A model generated the notes under the pieces. That model made no database searches and had not been told where the DNA came from. It saw nothing but the letters and a program-made list of their open reading frames with translations. A DNA stretch of 64,000 bases. Origin: DAOUKH01 sp965219875 (lineage in GTDB: Bacteria > Chloroflexota > Dehalococcoidia > SHYB01). The stretch's first letter is position 1; each line of letters begins with the position of its first letter. Location of the stretch: the NCBI GenBank assembly GCA_965219875.1, contig CBDCOW010000005.1, forward strand, positions 62,001-126,000. The letters are read 5' to 3'. Shown one piece after another: positions 25,887 through 37,484 of the stretch. Made by a program: the position numbers and the translations under genes.

Positions 25887-26633
25887 GTGAACAAGGTCAA
25901 AGTCGGCTTCTTCTCCTTCACGGAGATAACGCGGCCCGATCAGCACGGCCCCTATAACGAGTGGCACCAGCTCGACCACGTGCCGGAGAACATTGCCCTG
26001 CCCGGCGTCGCCCACGGCCAGCGGTGGGTCTGCCCGCCCGCCTATCGCGCCGCCCGCTCCTGCTCCGAGCCCGAGCTCGACCCCATCCACTACGTCACCA
26101 CGTACCTCATGACCGACCCTATCGAGCAGACCCTGCGGGACTTCCTCGATCTTGGCGCGCGGATGCACGCGATTGGGGGGCGCTTCCACCGCTTCCGCAA
26201 GAGCTACCTCGCCGGGCCGTTCGGCCTCGTGGCCTCCTATGCCGCGCCCCACGCCTTGGTGCACCGCGACGTGACCCCCTACCGTCCGCACACCGGGATC
26301 CACGTCACCGTGGCCGACGTGCTCGACGCCTCCCGCTTGGACGACGTGACCCGGTGGGTGGACGCGGCCCACGTCCCCGACGCGCTCGCCCTTCCCGGTG
26401 TGGCCGGCGCGATGTTCTATACCAGCGACTTCCCCAAGGCGAAGCTCAGCTACGAGCTTCCCCCGCGGCGGCTCATCATCGTCCTCTACTTCGACGACGA
26501 TCCGCTGGCGGCCACCGGCCGGCTGATGGAACGGCCCGCCATCGGCGGCCTCGGCGACCACGTCAGGCCCATCCTCGCCAGCCCCTTCCAGACCATCACG
26601 CCCTGGGAATGGGACTGGTTCGAGCAGGGCTAG
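25887..26633 (+). CDS. Unknown protein, paralogue of 26644 (EthD-like repeats suspected)
   Basis: This 248-residue protein has a GTG start. Two internally similar halves each read 'VxxxFFxFTEIT...YNEWHQLDHVPENIALPGVAHGQRW' and 'VADVLDASRLDDVTRWVDAAHVPDALALPGVAGAMFY'. The (Y/W)xxxHxP(D/E)xxxLPGV pattern is typical of EthD/dimeric αβ-barrel (ferredoxin-like) proteins, so it looks like a fused two-barrel protein. It could be a small-molecule monooxygenase accessory or isomerase. Its neighbours are CMD, a paralogue and nitroreductase, probably one catabolic operon. Confidence 0.75.
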   Translation: MNKVKVGFFSFTEITRPDQHGPYNEWHQLDHVPENIALPGVAHGQRWVCPPAYRAARSCSEPELDPIHYVTTYLMTDPIEQTLRDFLDLGARMHAIGGRFHRFRKSYLAGPFGLVASYAAPHALVHRDVTPYRPHTGIHVTVADVLDASRLDDVTRWVDAAHVPDALALPGVAGAMFYTSDFPKAKLSYELPPRRLIIVLYFDDDPLAATGRLMERPAIGGLGDHVRPILASPFQTITPWEWDWFEQG

Positions 26634-26643
26634 GGGGCGCGTC

Positions 26644-27444
26644 GTGAACAAGGTTCGCATGGCGTTCTTCGCCTTCACCGAGATCACCGATCCGGGGGCG
26701 CACGTCCTCTACAACGAGTTCCACCAGTTGGACCACATGCCGGAGAACTTCGCCCTCCCCGGCGTCGCCTACGGACAGCGCTGGGTGTCCCCGCCCGCCT
26801 ATAAGGCCGCACGGATCGTCTCCGGCGACCTCCTCGACCCGATTCACTACGTGACGCACTATCTCTTCACCCACCCCATGGCCGAGACCATGCGCGACTT
26901 CATCGACCTAGGCCGGCGCATGGGCGCGATCGGGGGCAAGCGGTTCCCCGCCATTCGCAGGAACCACATCACCGCCCCCCACATGGTGGTGAACACCTAC
27001 GTGAGCCCACGGGTTCGGCTGAGTCCCGACGCGCTCCCCTACCGACCCAACCGCGGCGTCTTCCTGGTGGTCACCCGCGTCACCGACGACGCCGTCGTAG
27101 ACGACGTAACGCAGTGGTACGACCAGGTCCACATCCCCGACATGTTGACCTTGGACGGCGTCGCCGGCGCGTGGTGGTTCAAGAGCCCCGCGATGGTCCG
27201 GGAGGGGGCCGGCAGCCTCGACCTCAGCCGCTACGCCGCCCAGGTCGACAAGAACCGCATGATCTTCCTCTACTACCTCGACGAAGACCCCCTCGCCGTC
27301 ACCGATGCGATACGCGAGAAGAGCGTCGAGTGGCGCGCCAGCCGCTGGCTCCCGGCCCTCGACACCGGCGTCGAGCCGCTCTTTGCCGGCCCGCTCCAGA
27401 CCGTCAAGCCCTGGGACTGGGGCTGGTTCGACAAGGACCGCTGA
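26644..27444 (+). CDS. Unknown protein, tandem paralogue of 25887 (EthD-like repeats suspected)
   Basis: This 266-residue protein starts 10 nt after its paralogue and also with GTGAACAAGGT. It repeats the same architecture: FFAFTEITDPGAHVLYNEFHQLDHMPENFALPGVAYGQRW and VTRVTDDAVVDDVTQWYDQVHIPDMLTLDGVAGAWWF, ending LQTVKPWDWGWFDKD against FQTITPWEWDWFEQG. The conserved His/Pro pattern and Trp-rich C terminus suggest a shared ligand-binding role and perhaps a heteromer. No enzymatic assignment. Confidence 0.75.
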   Translation: MNKVRMAFFAFTEITDPGAHVLYNEFHQLDHMPENFALPGVAYGQRWVSPPAYKAARIVSGDLLDPIHYVTHYLFTHPMAETMRDFIDLGRRMGAIGGKRFPAIRRNHITAPHMVVNTYVSPRVRLSPDALPYRPNRGVFLVVTRVTDDAVVDDVTQWYDQVHIPDMLTLDGVAGAWWFKSPAMVREGAGSLDLSRYAAQVDKNRMIFLYYLDEDPLAVTDAIREKSVEWRASRWLPALDTGVEPLFAGPLQTVKPWDWGWFDKDR

Positions 27445-27457
27445 GGCGGACGACCAG

Positions 27458-27970
27458 ATGGACGTCTACGAGGCAATACGCTCCCGGGTCGCGGTGCGTG
27501 AGTTCGAGTCCGCCCCCGTCGCCGACGCGGTCGTTAAGAAGATACTCCTCGCCGCGCGGTGGGCGCCGAGTCAGCGCAACCGCCAGCCGTGGCGCTTCGT
27601 CGTCGTCCGTGAGCGCGAGACGCTGCGGCGCATCGGCGAGCTTGCCTCGAGCGGCCCTTTCATCGCCGACGCCCCCCTCGCCATCGCGGTGGCGATGGAG
27701 GGCTCCAGGCTGCCCCAGTTCGACGCCGCCCGCGCCATCGAGAACATGATCCTCACCGCGTGGAGCCTCGGCGTCGGGACGGTCTACGTCCAAGGCATCG
27801 ACCGCGACGCGGTCAAGGATCTCCTCGGCATCCCAGAGGAACTCGACCTCATCACCGTGATGCCCTTCGGCTACCCCACCGAGGCGGCCAAATCCGTGGG
27901 GAAACGGCGCAAACCGCTGGCCGAAATCGCTAGCGTTGAGCGTTTCGGACAGCCCTACCACTCCGAGTAG
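27458..27970 (+). CDS. Nitroreductase family protein
   Basis: This 170-residue FMN-dependent nitroreductase-like protein has YEAIRSRVAVREFES at the N terminus, AARWAPSQRNRQPWRFVVVRE with FMN-contact residues, AIENMILTAWSLGVGTVYVQG, and the C-terminal MPFGYPTEAAKSVGKRRKPLAEI. It would use NAD(P)H to reduce nitro, quinone or enone compounds. It is probably co-transcribed with the two upstream paralogues (13-nt gap). Confidence 0.9.
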   Translation: MDVYEAIRSRVAVREFESAPVADAVVKKILLAARWAPSQRNRQPWRFVVVRERETLRRIGELASSGPFIADAPLAIAVAMEGSRLPQFDAARAIENMILTAWSLGVGTVYVQGIDRDAVKDLLGIPEELDLITVMPFGYPTEAAKSVGKRRKPLAEIASVERFGQPYHSE

Positions 27971-27989
27971 CTCGCCCGTCGTCGGCGAC

Positions 27990-28060
27990 CCTCAAACCTC
28001 TCACCCTCTGGGGGAGACTGAGAGAGGGAACGCGCCGCAGGCGCGTCGGCGCCGGCGCCC
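27990..28060. repeat. Dispersed intergenic repeat (CTCTGGGGGAGACTGAGAGA family)
   Basis: CCCTCTGGGGGAGACTGAGA followed by GAGGGAACGCGCCGCAGGCG recurs nearly unchanged at 42111-42160 and 43905-43938. The CGCGCC/GGCGCG part forms a hairpin. The rest of the 183-nt spacer before 28154 is C-rich with no feature I recognise. Confidence 0.7.
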
Positions 28061-28153
28061 GTGCGACACCCACCAAGGCCCATCGAACCCCGCCCACCCC
28101 GCGCCCAGCCGCCATTGCCCACCCCCACTCCAGCCCCCTACCATGAGCGCAAG

Positions 28154-29380
28154 ATGCTTGACGGCTTCCGCGCGCTCGACCTCACCGGCCCCGAAGGGCA
28201 GCTCTGCGGGCGGATACTCGGCGACCTCGGCGCGGACGTCATCAAGGTCGAGCCGCCGGAGGGCGACCCCTCCCGCCGCATCGCGCCCTTCCTCGGCGGC
28301 GCGCCGGGAGCCGACCGCAGCCTCTACTGGCACGCCTACAACTTCAACAAGCGGGGCGTCACCCTCGACGTGACCACGCGCGACGGCCGAGCGCTGCTCC
28401 GGAGGCTCGCCGACACGGCGGACCTGATCGTCGAGTCGCACCCGCCCGGTTACCTCGACAGCCTGGGCTTCGACCTGGAGGCGCTGCGGGTGGCGCGTCC
28501 CAGCCTCGTCATCACCTCGATCACCCCATTCGGGCAGACCGGCCCCGATTCAGGGCGCGCCGCCGGCGACCTGCTGCTCATGGCCCGCGGCGGTCTCCTC
28601 AATATCTGCGGCGAGGACGACGGCCCGCCCTCCCGCGTCCGCGTGGCGCAGTCCTACTGTCAGGCCGGCGCACAGGCCGCCGTAGCCTCCATCATGGCGC
28701 TCTACGCCGCCGAGCATTCGGGACGCGGCGAGCGCATCGACGTGTCGATGCAGGAGTCGGTAGCCAACAGCTTGATCTCGGTGCAGCAGCACTGGGACCT
28801 GCTCCGCGTGAACGAGCGCCGCGGCACGACCCAGCTCCGCGGCGGCAAGGTGCTGGGTCGCTACTCGTGGCCGGCGAAGGACGGCTCGGTGGCGTGGTGC
28901 TGGTGGGTCGCTCCGGGCTGGGGCTTCAAGATGTACCCCCTCATGGAGTGGATGACCGAGGAAGGCATGGCCGGCGACCTCTGGGACTGGGACTGGGAAA
29001 ACCGCAGCACCAACGAGCTCGAACAGGACGAAGTCGACCACTGGGAGGAGATCTTCGGGGCCTTCTTCAAGACCCACACCAAGGCCGAGATTTACGCCGA
29101 GGCGCTGAAGCGGCGCATCATGCTCTTCCCCACCTACACGATGGAAGACCTCGCGGACTACCGCCAGCTTACCGAGCGCGAGTACTTCGTCGATGTCAAC
29201 CTCCCCGGAGCCGACGGACCGGCGCGCTTCCCCGGCGCGTGGGTCGCCGCGTCGGGCGGCGAATGGGCCCTGCGCCGCCCCGCGCCGGCCATCGGCGAAC
29301 ACAACCGCGAGGTCTACGGCGGCGAGCTGGGCCTGTTCGGCGACGACCTCGCGGCCCTGAGCGCGGTGGGGGCCATCTGA
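28154..29380 (+). CDS. CaiB/BaiF-like protein without the catalytic Asp
   Basis: These 408 residues have LDGFRALDLTGPEGQLCGRILGDLGADVIKVEPPEGD, FNKRGVTLDV and ITPFGQTGPDSG. In place of the catalytic Asp, 24 residues before SGRGERIDVS, stands Tyr (AQSYCQAG). Its stop codon overlaps the ATG of the next, Asp-bearing CaiB gene (ATGA arrangement), so it is probably the non-catalytic partner of a heteromer. A Trp-rich insertion (LWDWDWENR) is unusual. Confidence 0.88.
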   Translation: MLDGFRALDLTGPEGQLCGRILGDLGADVIKVEPPEGDPSRRIAPFLGGAPGADRSLYWHAYNFNKRGVTLDVTTRDGRALLRRLADTADLIVESHPPGYLDSLGFDLEALRVARPSLVITSITPFGQTGPDSGRAAGDLLLMARGGLLNICGEDDGPPSRVRVAQSYCQAGAQAAVASIMALYAAEHSGRGERIDVSMQESVANSLISVQQHWDLLRVNERRGTTQLRGGKVLGRYSWPAKDGSVAWCWWVAPGWGFKMYPLMEWMTEEGMAGDLWDWDWENRSTNELEQDEVDHWEEIFGAFFKTHTKAEIYAEALKRRIMLFPTYTMEDLADYRQLTEREYFVDVNLPGADGPARFPGAWVAASGGEWALRRPAPAIGEHNREVYGGELGLFGDDLAALSAVGAI

Positions 29381-30606
29381 TGAACGGGTGCAGCCAACGA
29401 GACCTGCCCCTGGCGGGCATGCGCGTCGTCGACTTCAGTTGGGCCGTCGCCGGGCCCGTGACCACGAAGCTCCTCGCCCTCTTCGGCGCCGAGGTCATCA
29501 AGATCGAAAGCCGCGTCCGCATCGACGGCGGCCGCCTGGGAACGCCCTTCCTGGAAGGCAGACCCGGCATCAACAAGTCCGGCTACTTCATCAACCACAA
29601 CACCTCGAAGCGCAGCATCCGCCTCGACCTGTCGAAGCCGGAGGCGAAGGAGATCGTCAAACGTCTCGTCGCCGCCGCCGACGTCGTGGCCGAGAGCTTC
29701 TCCGCCGGCGTGATCGAGCGTCAGGGTCTCGGCTACGAGGAGCTTTGCAAGGTCAAGGCCGACCTTGTGATGATCAGCCTGACGATGCAGGGGCAGACCG
29801 GCCCCTTCGCGGGGCACGTCGGCTTCGGACGCACCCTGGCGGGCCTAGCCGGCTTCGACCACCTCACCGGCTGGCCCGCCAGCAACCCCGCCGGGCCCAA
29901 CCAGCCCTACACCGACCTCGTCGTGCCCTGGTTCGCTGCCTCCGCGGTCGTCTCCGCGCTCCGCCGCCGCGACCGCACCGGCCAAGGGCAGTACCTCGAC
30001 CTCTCCCAACTGGAAGCGGCGCTCCATTTCCTCGCGCCGTCGCTGCTCGACTACACCGCCAACGGCAACGTGCAGGAGCGCGCCGGCAATCGCGTCCCCG
30101 GCGCGGCGCCGCACGGCGTCTTCCCCTGCGCCGGCGATGACCGCTGGGTGGCCATCGCCGTCACCTGCGACGCCGAGTGGCGCTCCCTGTGCGCCGCGAT
30201 GGGCCAGGAGTCGTTGGCGGACGATCCCCGCTTCGCGACGCTTCTGGCGCGCAAGGAGCACGAAGACGCCCTCGAAGCCATCGTCGCCGCCTGGACGGCG
30301 CCGCAAACCGCGGAGGACGTCGCCGACCGCCTCACCACCGCCGGTGTGGGCGCCGCCGTCGTCGCCCGCGGCGAAGACCTGCACCGCGACCCTCATCTCA
30401 CCGCCCGCGGCCACCTCCGGGTCATGGAACACCCCGTCATGGGCGCGAGGACGCACACCGCGCCCTCGTTCCACTTCTCGGACATGCGACTCGACCACCG
30501 CCGCGCCCCGCTCTTCGGCGAGCACGAGGACGAAGTCTTCGGCGGCCTGCTCGGCATGCCCCCCAGCGAGATCGAGCGCCTCCGCGAGGAAGGCATCGCC
30601 GGCTGA
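29380..30606 (+). CDS. CaiB/BaiF family III CoA-transferase, catalytic-Asp type
   Basis: These 408 residues have LAGMRVVDFSWAVAGPVTTKLLALFGAEVIKIES and NHNTSKRSIRLDL. The catalytic Asp is in PYTDLVVPWF, exactly 24 residues before the G of GQGQYLDLSQ. C-terminal features are HRDPHLTARGHLRVMEHP and PLFGEHEDEV. It is translationally coupled to the Asp-lacking 28154 gene. The acid substrate is unknown. Confidence 0.9.
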   Translation: MNGCSQRDLPLAGMRVVDFSWAVAGPVTTKLLALFGAEVIKIESRVRIDGGRLGTPFLEGRPGINKSGYFINHNTSKRSIRLDLSKPEAKEIVKRLVAAADVVAESFSAGVIERQGLGYEELCKVKADLVMISLTMQGQTGPFAGHVGFGRTLAGLAGFDHLTGWPASNPAGPNQPYTDLVVPWFAASAVVSALRRRDRTGQGQYLDLSQLEAALHFLAPSLLDYTANGNVQERAGNRVPGAAPHGVFPCAGDDRWVAIAVTCDAEWRSLCAAMGQESLADDPRFATLLARKEHEDALEAIVAAWTAPQTAEDVADRLTTAGVGAAVVARGEDLHRDPHLTARGHLRVMEHPVMGARTHTAPSFHFSDMRLDHRRAPLFGEHEDEVFGGLLGMPPSEIERLREEGIAG

Positions 30607-30615
30607 CCTTCCGCT

Positions 30616-30790
30616 CCGGCCTCTCCCCCTCTGGAGACCTTTGCGCAACCCGCCCGCGGGCTCAAACATGGGTGGGGCCGGGAGGTCTTGCCTCTTCTCC
30701 CCACGGGAGAAGATTGAGATGAGGGGCACCCTCGCAACCGCCACGGTTCTCGAATCCGCCACCCTCGCGGTCAGTCACCCCGGTTACGTA
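30616..30790. repeat. Dispersed intergenic repeats with an IS-end-like motif
   Basis: GGAGACCTTTGCGCAACCCG (from about 30634) resembles the left terminal repeat of the IS at 59267. Next comes the GGGAGGTCTTGCCTCTTCTC...GGGAGAAGATTGAGATGAGG unit (about 30670-30726), also at 41976-42031 and 43752-43808. Its core CTTCTCCC-CAC-GGGAGAAG forms a hairpin. It separates the 29380 gene from the convergent BtuF-like gene. Confidence 0.7.
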
Positions 30791-30800
30791 AGGTCGCCTG

Positions 30801-31730
30801 CTACCTGCCGATGCGCCGCCAGTCCGACTCCGCGTGCGCCCTCGGAAAGAGATCCGGGTGCAGGATCTCGGCGAGGATCTCTAGTCCGTCCACCACCCTC
30901 GGCCCAGGACGGTTGTAGAACGACGAGCCGTCCACGACGTACACCTCGCCGCTCTTGACGGCGGTGAGGCCCTCCCACTCGGGCGGCATCGGCGTCTTGC
31001 GGAACTCGTCGAGGCAGTCTTCCAGGTGGTAGCCGCACGGCATGAGGACGACGACCTCAGGGTCGTAGGCCGCGATGTCCGCCCACGTCGCCTGTACCGA
31101 GGGTTGGCCCTCGCGGCCCAGGCCGTCGCTCCCACCGGCGAGGCGAATCATCTCGGGGACCCAGTGGCCGCCGATGAAGGGCGGGTCGAGCCACTCCATG
31201 GCGAAGGCGCGCGGGCGTCGCCCCGCGCCTGCCGCGGCGGCCTCGACGCCGTCGATGCGCCGACGGAGCGCTGCGATGACCTCCACGGCGCGTTCGGCGG
31301 CCCTCGCCGCCTCGCCCACGGACGTGATCGTGTCGAGAACGCCGCCCATCGTCGTGGGTTCGAGGGAGAGCACGGTTCGCTCGTTGCCCCCATCGCTGGG
31401 AAGGAGCCGCACCGCCCGTTGCACGTCGCCGTAGGAGACGGCGCAGACGTCGCACAGCTCCTGCGTCAGCACCAGACCGGGGTCGATGCGTTCCAGCAAC
31501 GCCTGGTCGAGCGCGTAGATGCTGCTGCCGGCGTGGACCGCTTCGCTGACGTGGCGGTGGATCTCAGCGCCGGAGCTTCCTGAATGGTCGATCAGCGACC
31601 GCGTCACCGCCGGTATGCCCGCGGCCTCCGCCGGATAATCGCATTCATGCGTCACCCCCACGAGCCGGTCGCCGAGTCCAAGGGCAAAGACGATCTCCGT
31701 ACTACTGGGAAGCAAGGAACAGATGCGCAT
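30801..31730 (-). CDS. BtuF-like cobalamin-type substrate-binding protein without signal peptide
   Basis: These 309 residues start MRICSLLPSSTEIVFALGLGDRLVGVTHECDYP, the periplasmic-binding fold of vitamin B12/iron-siderophore binders (class III). ERIDPGLVLTQELCDVCAVSY, ADIAAYDPEVVVLMPCGYH and KSGEVYVVDGSSFYNRPGPRVVDGLEILAEILHP follow. No signal sequence and no ABC permease or ATPase are nearby, so it may be a cytoplasmic cobalamin-handling protein. TAGAAT (31743-31738) ends 7 nt before ATG 31730, so the mRNA is probably leaderless. Confidence 0.85.
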   Translation of the reverse strand: MRICSLLPSSTEIVFALGLGDRLVGVTHECDYPAEAAGIPAVTRSLIDHSGSSGAEIHRHVSEAVHAGSSIYALDQALLERIDPGLVLTQELCDVCAVSYGDVQRAVRLLPSDGGNERTVLSLEPTTMGGVLDTITSVGEAARAAERAVEVIAALRRRIDGVEAAAAGAGRRPRAFAMEWLDPPFIGGHWVPEMIRLAGGSDGLGREGQPSVQATWADIAAYDPEVVVLMPCGYHLEDCLDEFRKTPMPPEWEGLTAVKSGEVYVVDGSSFYNRPGPRVVDGLEILAEILHPDLFPRAHAESDWRRIGR

Positions 31731-31798
31731 AACGGCTATTCTAGAGGCCGCTCCATCGCCGCTCAAGCGTCGGAGCACACGAACGTCGTGCGCCCCTC

Positions 31799-32754
31799 GT
31801 GGTGGTAAACTGGTGGACGTTTGCCGATAGGCCGCCACTCCAGAACTTCGAGAACCCCGTGCCGCAGCACTTTCACCTGACCACCACCACCCAGTTCGAC
31901 CGCGCTTGGGCCGAGCAGGCCATCTTCGAGCGCGCCGATCGGTTCAAGGACGGCAACGGCTTGCCCGCCCTCGAAGGTCAGGCCCTCTACTGCCTCTTCT
32001 ACGAGCCCAGCTTCGTCACGCGGGCATCATTCGAGCGCGCCTTCGGTCTCCTTCGCGGTGATGCCTACCAGACCGAGGACGCCTCCCAGTTCTTCCCCAT
32101 CCAGACCCCAAGCTACATCGACGACGTCATCCAAATACTTGCCAGTCTGCACTTCAACGTCGTCGTGCTGCGCAGCAGCGGCGAGGGCATCATGGAGCGC
32201 GCCAGCGCCGTCGACGCCGTTCCCGTCATCAACGGCGGCAGCCTCGACGACCACCCCACCCAGGCCCTCGCCGACCTCTACACCATCGCGCGGGAACGCG
32301 GCGCGGTGGACGGCGCTCGCGTGGCCGTCGTGGGCCGCCTCGAACACCGCAACGTCAGCGCCCTCCTGAAGGGGCTCGCCCTCTACGACGACGTAACGGT
32401 TTCGCTGGTCCCGTTCAGCGGCCAGATCGACCCCGCCGTCCGCGCCTACTGCGAGTCCAAGGGCCTGTGCTTCGAGACGCGCGGCCTCGACGACGGCGTG
32501 GAAGACGCGGACGTCATCTACCTCAACGGGCCTCGTACCGTGGCCCACGCCCAGCTCCTGAAGTCGCGCGATGTCTCCCTCGTCATCGACGACGCGTTCA
32601 TGGAGCGGCTCAAGCAGAACGCGATCATCATGCACCCGATGCAGCGGAGCGGGGACTTCACCTTCCAGGCCGCCGACCGCCGGATTGTCACCTACCGGCA
32701 GGCCGAGAACGCGCTCTTCGTGCGTATGGCCCTGCTCGCCTTCACCCTCGGCGG

Positions 32755-32758
<4 letters not shown>
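31799..32758 (+). CDS. Aspartate carbamoyltransferase-like protein with altered active-site motifs
   Basis: This 319-residue protein has the ATCase/OTCase fold. HPTQALADLYTI (carbamoyl-phosphate/aspartate contact) and a HPMQRSGDF loop in place of HPLPR are visible. The phosphate motif STRTRxSFE reads SFVTRASFE, losing the central Thr-Arg pair. The neighbour carB is convergent, overlapping by 4 nt, so a pyrimidine role is suggested by location. The degenerate loops raise the possibility of another carbamoyl acceptor or poor activity. The start is uncertain (GTG 31799 or 31802). Confidence 0.75.
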
Positions 32759-36111
<3,353 letters not shown>

Positions 36112-36192
36112 TCGGCTATTCGGGGCGCAATGATTGGGTTGCGGGCCGCTGGCTATGCTACCACAGCCCGAGGCGCATCGGCGACATAAACG

Positions 36193-36225
36193 AAGGGGCG
36201 GACCCGGCGGCCCGCCCCTTGTTTT
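36193..36225. terminator. Probable intrinsic terminator between the amidohydrolase gene and carB
   Basis: AAGGGGCGG (36193-36201) pairs perfectly with CCGCCCCTT (36212-36220). A T-run, GTTTT, follows on the plus strand; the minus-strand side has only CGTTTA. It lies between the stop of the minus-strand amidohydrolase and the start of carB, so it may act on minus-strand readthrough despite the weaker U-tract. Confidence 0.5.
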
Positions 36226-36244
36226 GCGTTACGCATCGGCTGGC

Positions 36245-37438
36245 TTATATCTTATAGAAGTCCACCGCGTTGAGCCCGCGGATCTGGGTCTGCTCCTCTT
36301 CGGTGAGCTCGGCGATCTTGCCGTTCAGCATCTCCACGAAGTTGGGGTAGAAGGCGTCGGGGTGGGGGAAGTCGGAGCCCCAGATGATCCGGTCGGCGCC
36401 GAGCCACTGCGCCGTGAGCGGCAGCGTGGCCTCTTCGGGGTCGAACGAGATCCAGCCCTGCCGGCGGAAGTACTCCGTCGGCGTCATCTTCAGGTGCGGC
36501 ACGACGTGCCCCAGGTGCTCGTAGCGGTGGTCCAGCCGCTCCAGCAGGGAAATGAGCCAGCCGCCACTCGATTCGAGGATGGCGAAGCGCAGGTTGGGGT
36601 GCTTTTCGAGCTTGCCGCCCGCGATGATCCCTGTGAGGAGGTGCATCGAGTCGACGGGATGGTTCACCGGCGTGCGGGCGAACTGTTGGATGATGTTGGG
36701 CCCGACCATGTCGAAGAAGCGCCCCGAGCCGTACATGGCGTCGCCGGGGAACGGGTGGAAACCGATCGGCACGTCGAGCTCCGCCGCGGTCGCGAACAGC
36801 GGGTCGTAATAGTCGTTCCACCACCGGGCGTCCTCCACCGCGTGGCAAGGCCGCAGAAAGATCGCCTTGAAGCCGAAGTCCCTCACGCACCGGCGGGCCT
36901 CCTGGCAGGCCCACTCCACGTCGTGCACCGCCACAATATTGACCGCACCGTGCAGCCGGCCGCCGCCGCCCTGCACGTAATACTCCGCCAGCCAGTTGTT
37001 AAGTGCCCTGTTAACGGCGTGGTGAAGAGGCGGATCGTCGATGGTCTGCAGGTTCATCGTGGGGTACAGCACCGCCTCGTCCATGCGCTCGTTGTCCATG
37101 ACCCCAAGCCGCGCCGTCGGCTCCTGGGCCGCCGGGTTCATCTGCGTGTAGTTCAGGTTCATCACGTTGCCGAGGTCGACACCGTGGTTCCAGCGCTCGA
37201 CGCCCGCCAGACCCGCTACCGCCGAGGCCCGCGTGGCCTGCGGATCGGGCCCGATCGTCGGGTTCGACCGGCCCCAGTGGTTGTTCACCCAGTACTCTAA
37301 CCCGTCGTCCTTCTTGATGATCCGCGGCGCGTACTCCTTGTACTCGGGCTCGATGTAGTCCGGCAGCGCGAACGCCGGCTCCAGATAGTGCCCGTCCGCG
37401 TCGATGATCCGCGTCTTCACCTTCGTATCCGTCGTCAT
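36245..37438 (-). CDS. Amidohydrolase family protein (amidohydrolase_2 type)
   Basis: This 397-residue TIM-barrel metal-dependent hydrolase or decarboxylase has the N-terminal metal motif IIDADGHYLEP (one His of the usual HxH), FKAIFLRPC, IGFHPFPGDA, ESSGGWLISLLERLDHRYEHL and the C-terminal IIWGSDFPHPD with its catalytic Asp. It is a member of the ACMSD/2,3-dihydroxybenzoate decarboxylase-like group. It follows another amidohydrolase 46 nt upstream on the same strand. Each may act on an aromatic or enol carboxylate. Confidence 0.88.
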   Translation of the reverse strand: MTTDTKVKTRIIDADGHYLEPAFALPDYIEPEYKEYAPRIIKKDDGLEYWVNNHWGRSNPTIGPDPQATRASAVAGLAGVERWNHGVDLGNVMNLNYTQMNPAAQEPTARLGVMDNERMDEAVLYPTMNLQTIDDPPLHHAVNRALNNWLAEYYVQGGGGRLHGAVNIVAVHDVEWACQEARRCVRDFGFKAIFLRPCHAVEDARWWNDYYDPLFATAAELDVPIGFHPFPGDAMYGSGRFFDMVGPNIIQQFARTPVNHPVDSMHLLTGIIAGGKLEKHPNLRFAILESSGGWLISLLERLDHRYEHLGHVVPHLKMTPTEYFRRQGWISFDPEEATLPLTAQWLGADRIIWGSDFPHPDAFYPNFVEMLNGKIAELTEEEQTQIRGLNAVDFYKI

Positions 37439-37484
37439 CGGTGCTCCTTCTCCGTTTCTCTCCGTCAGATTCGCCGCTTGGCGG

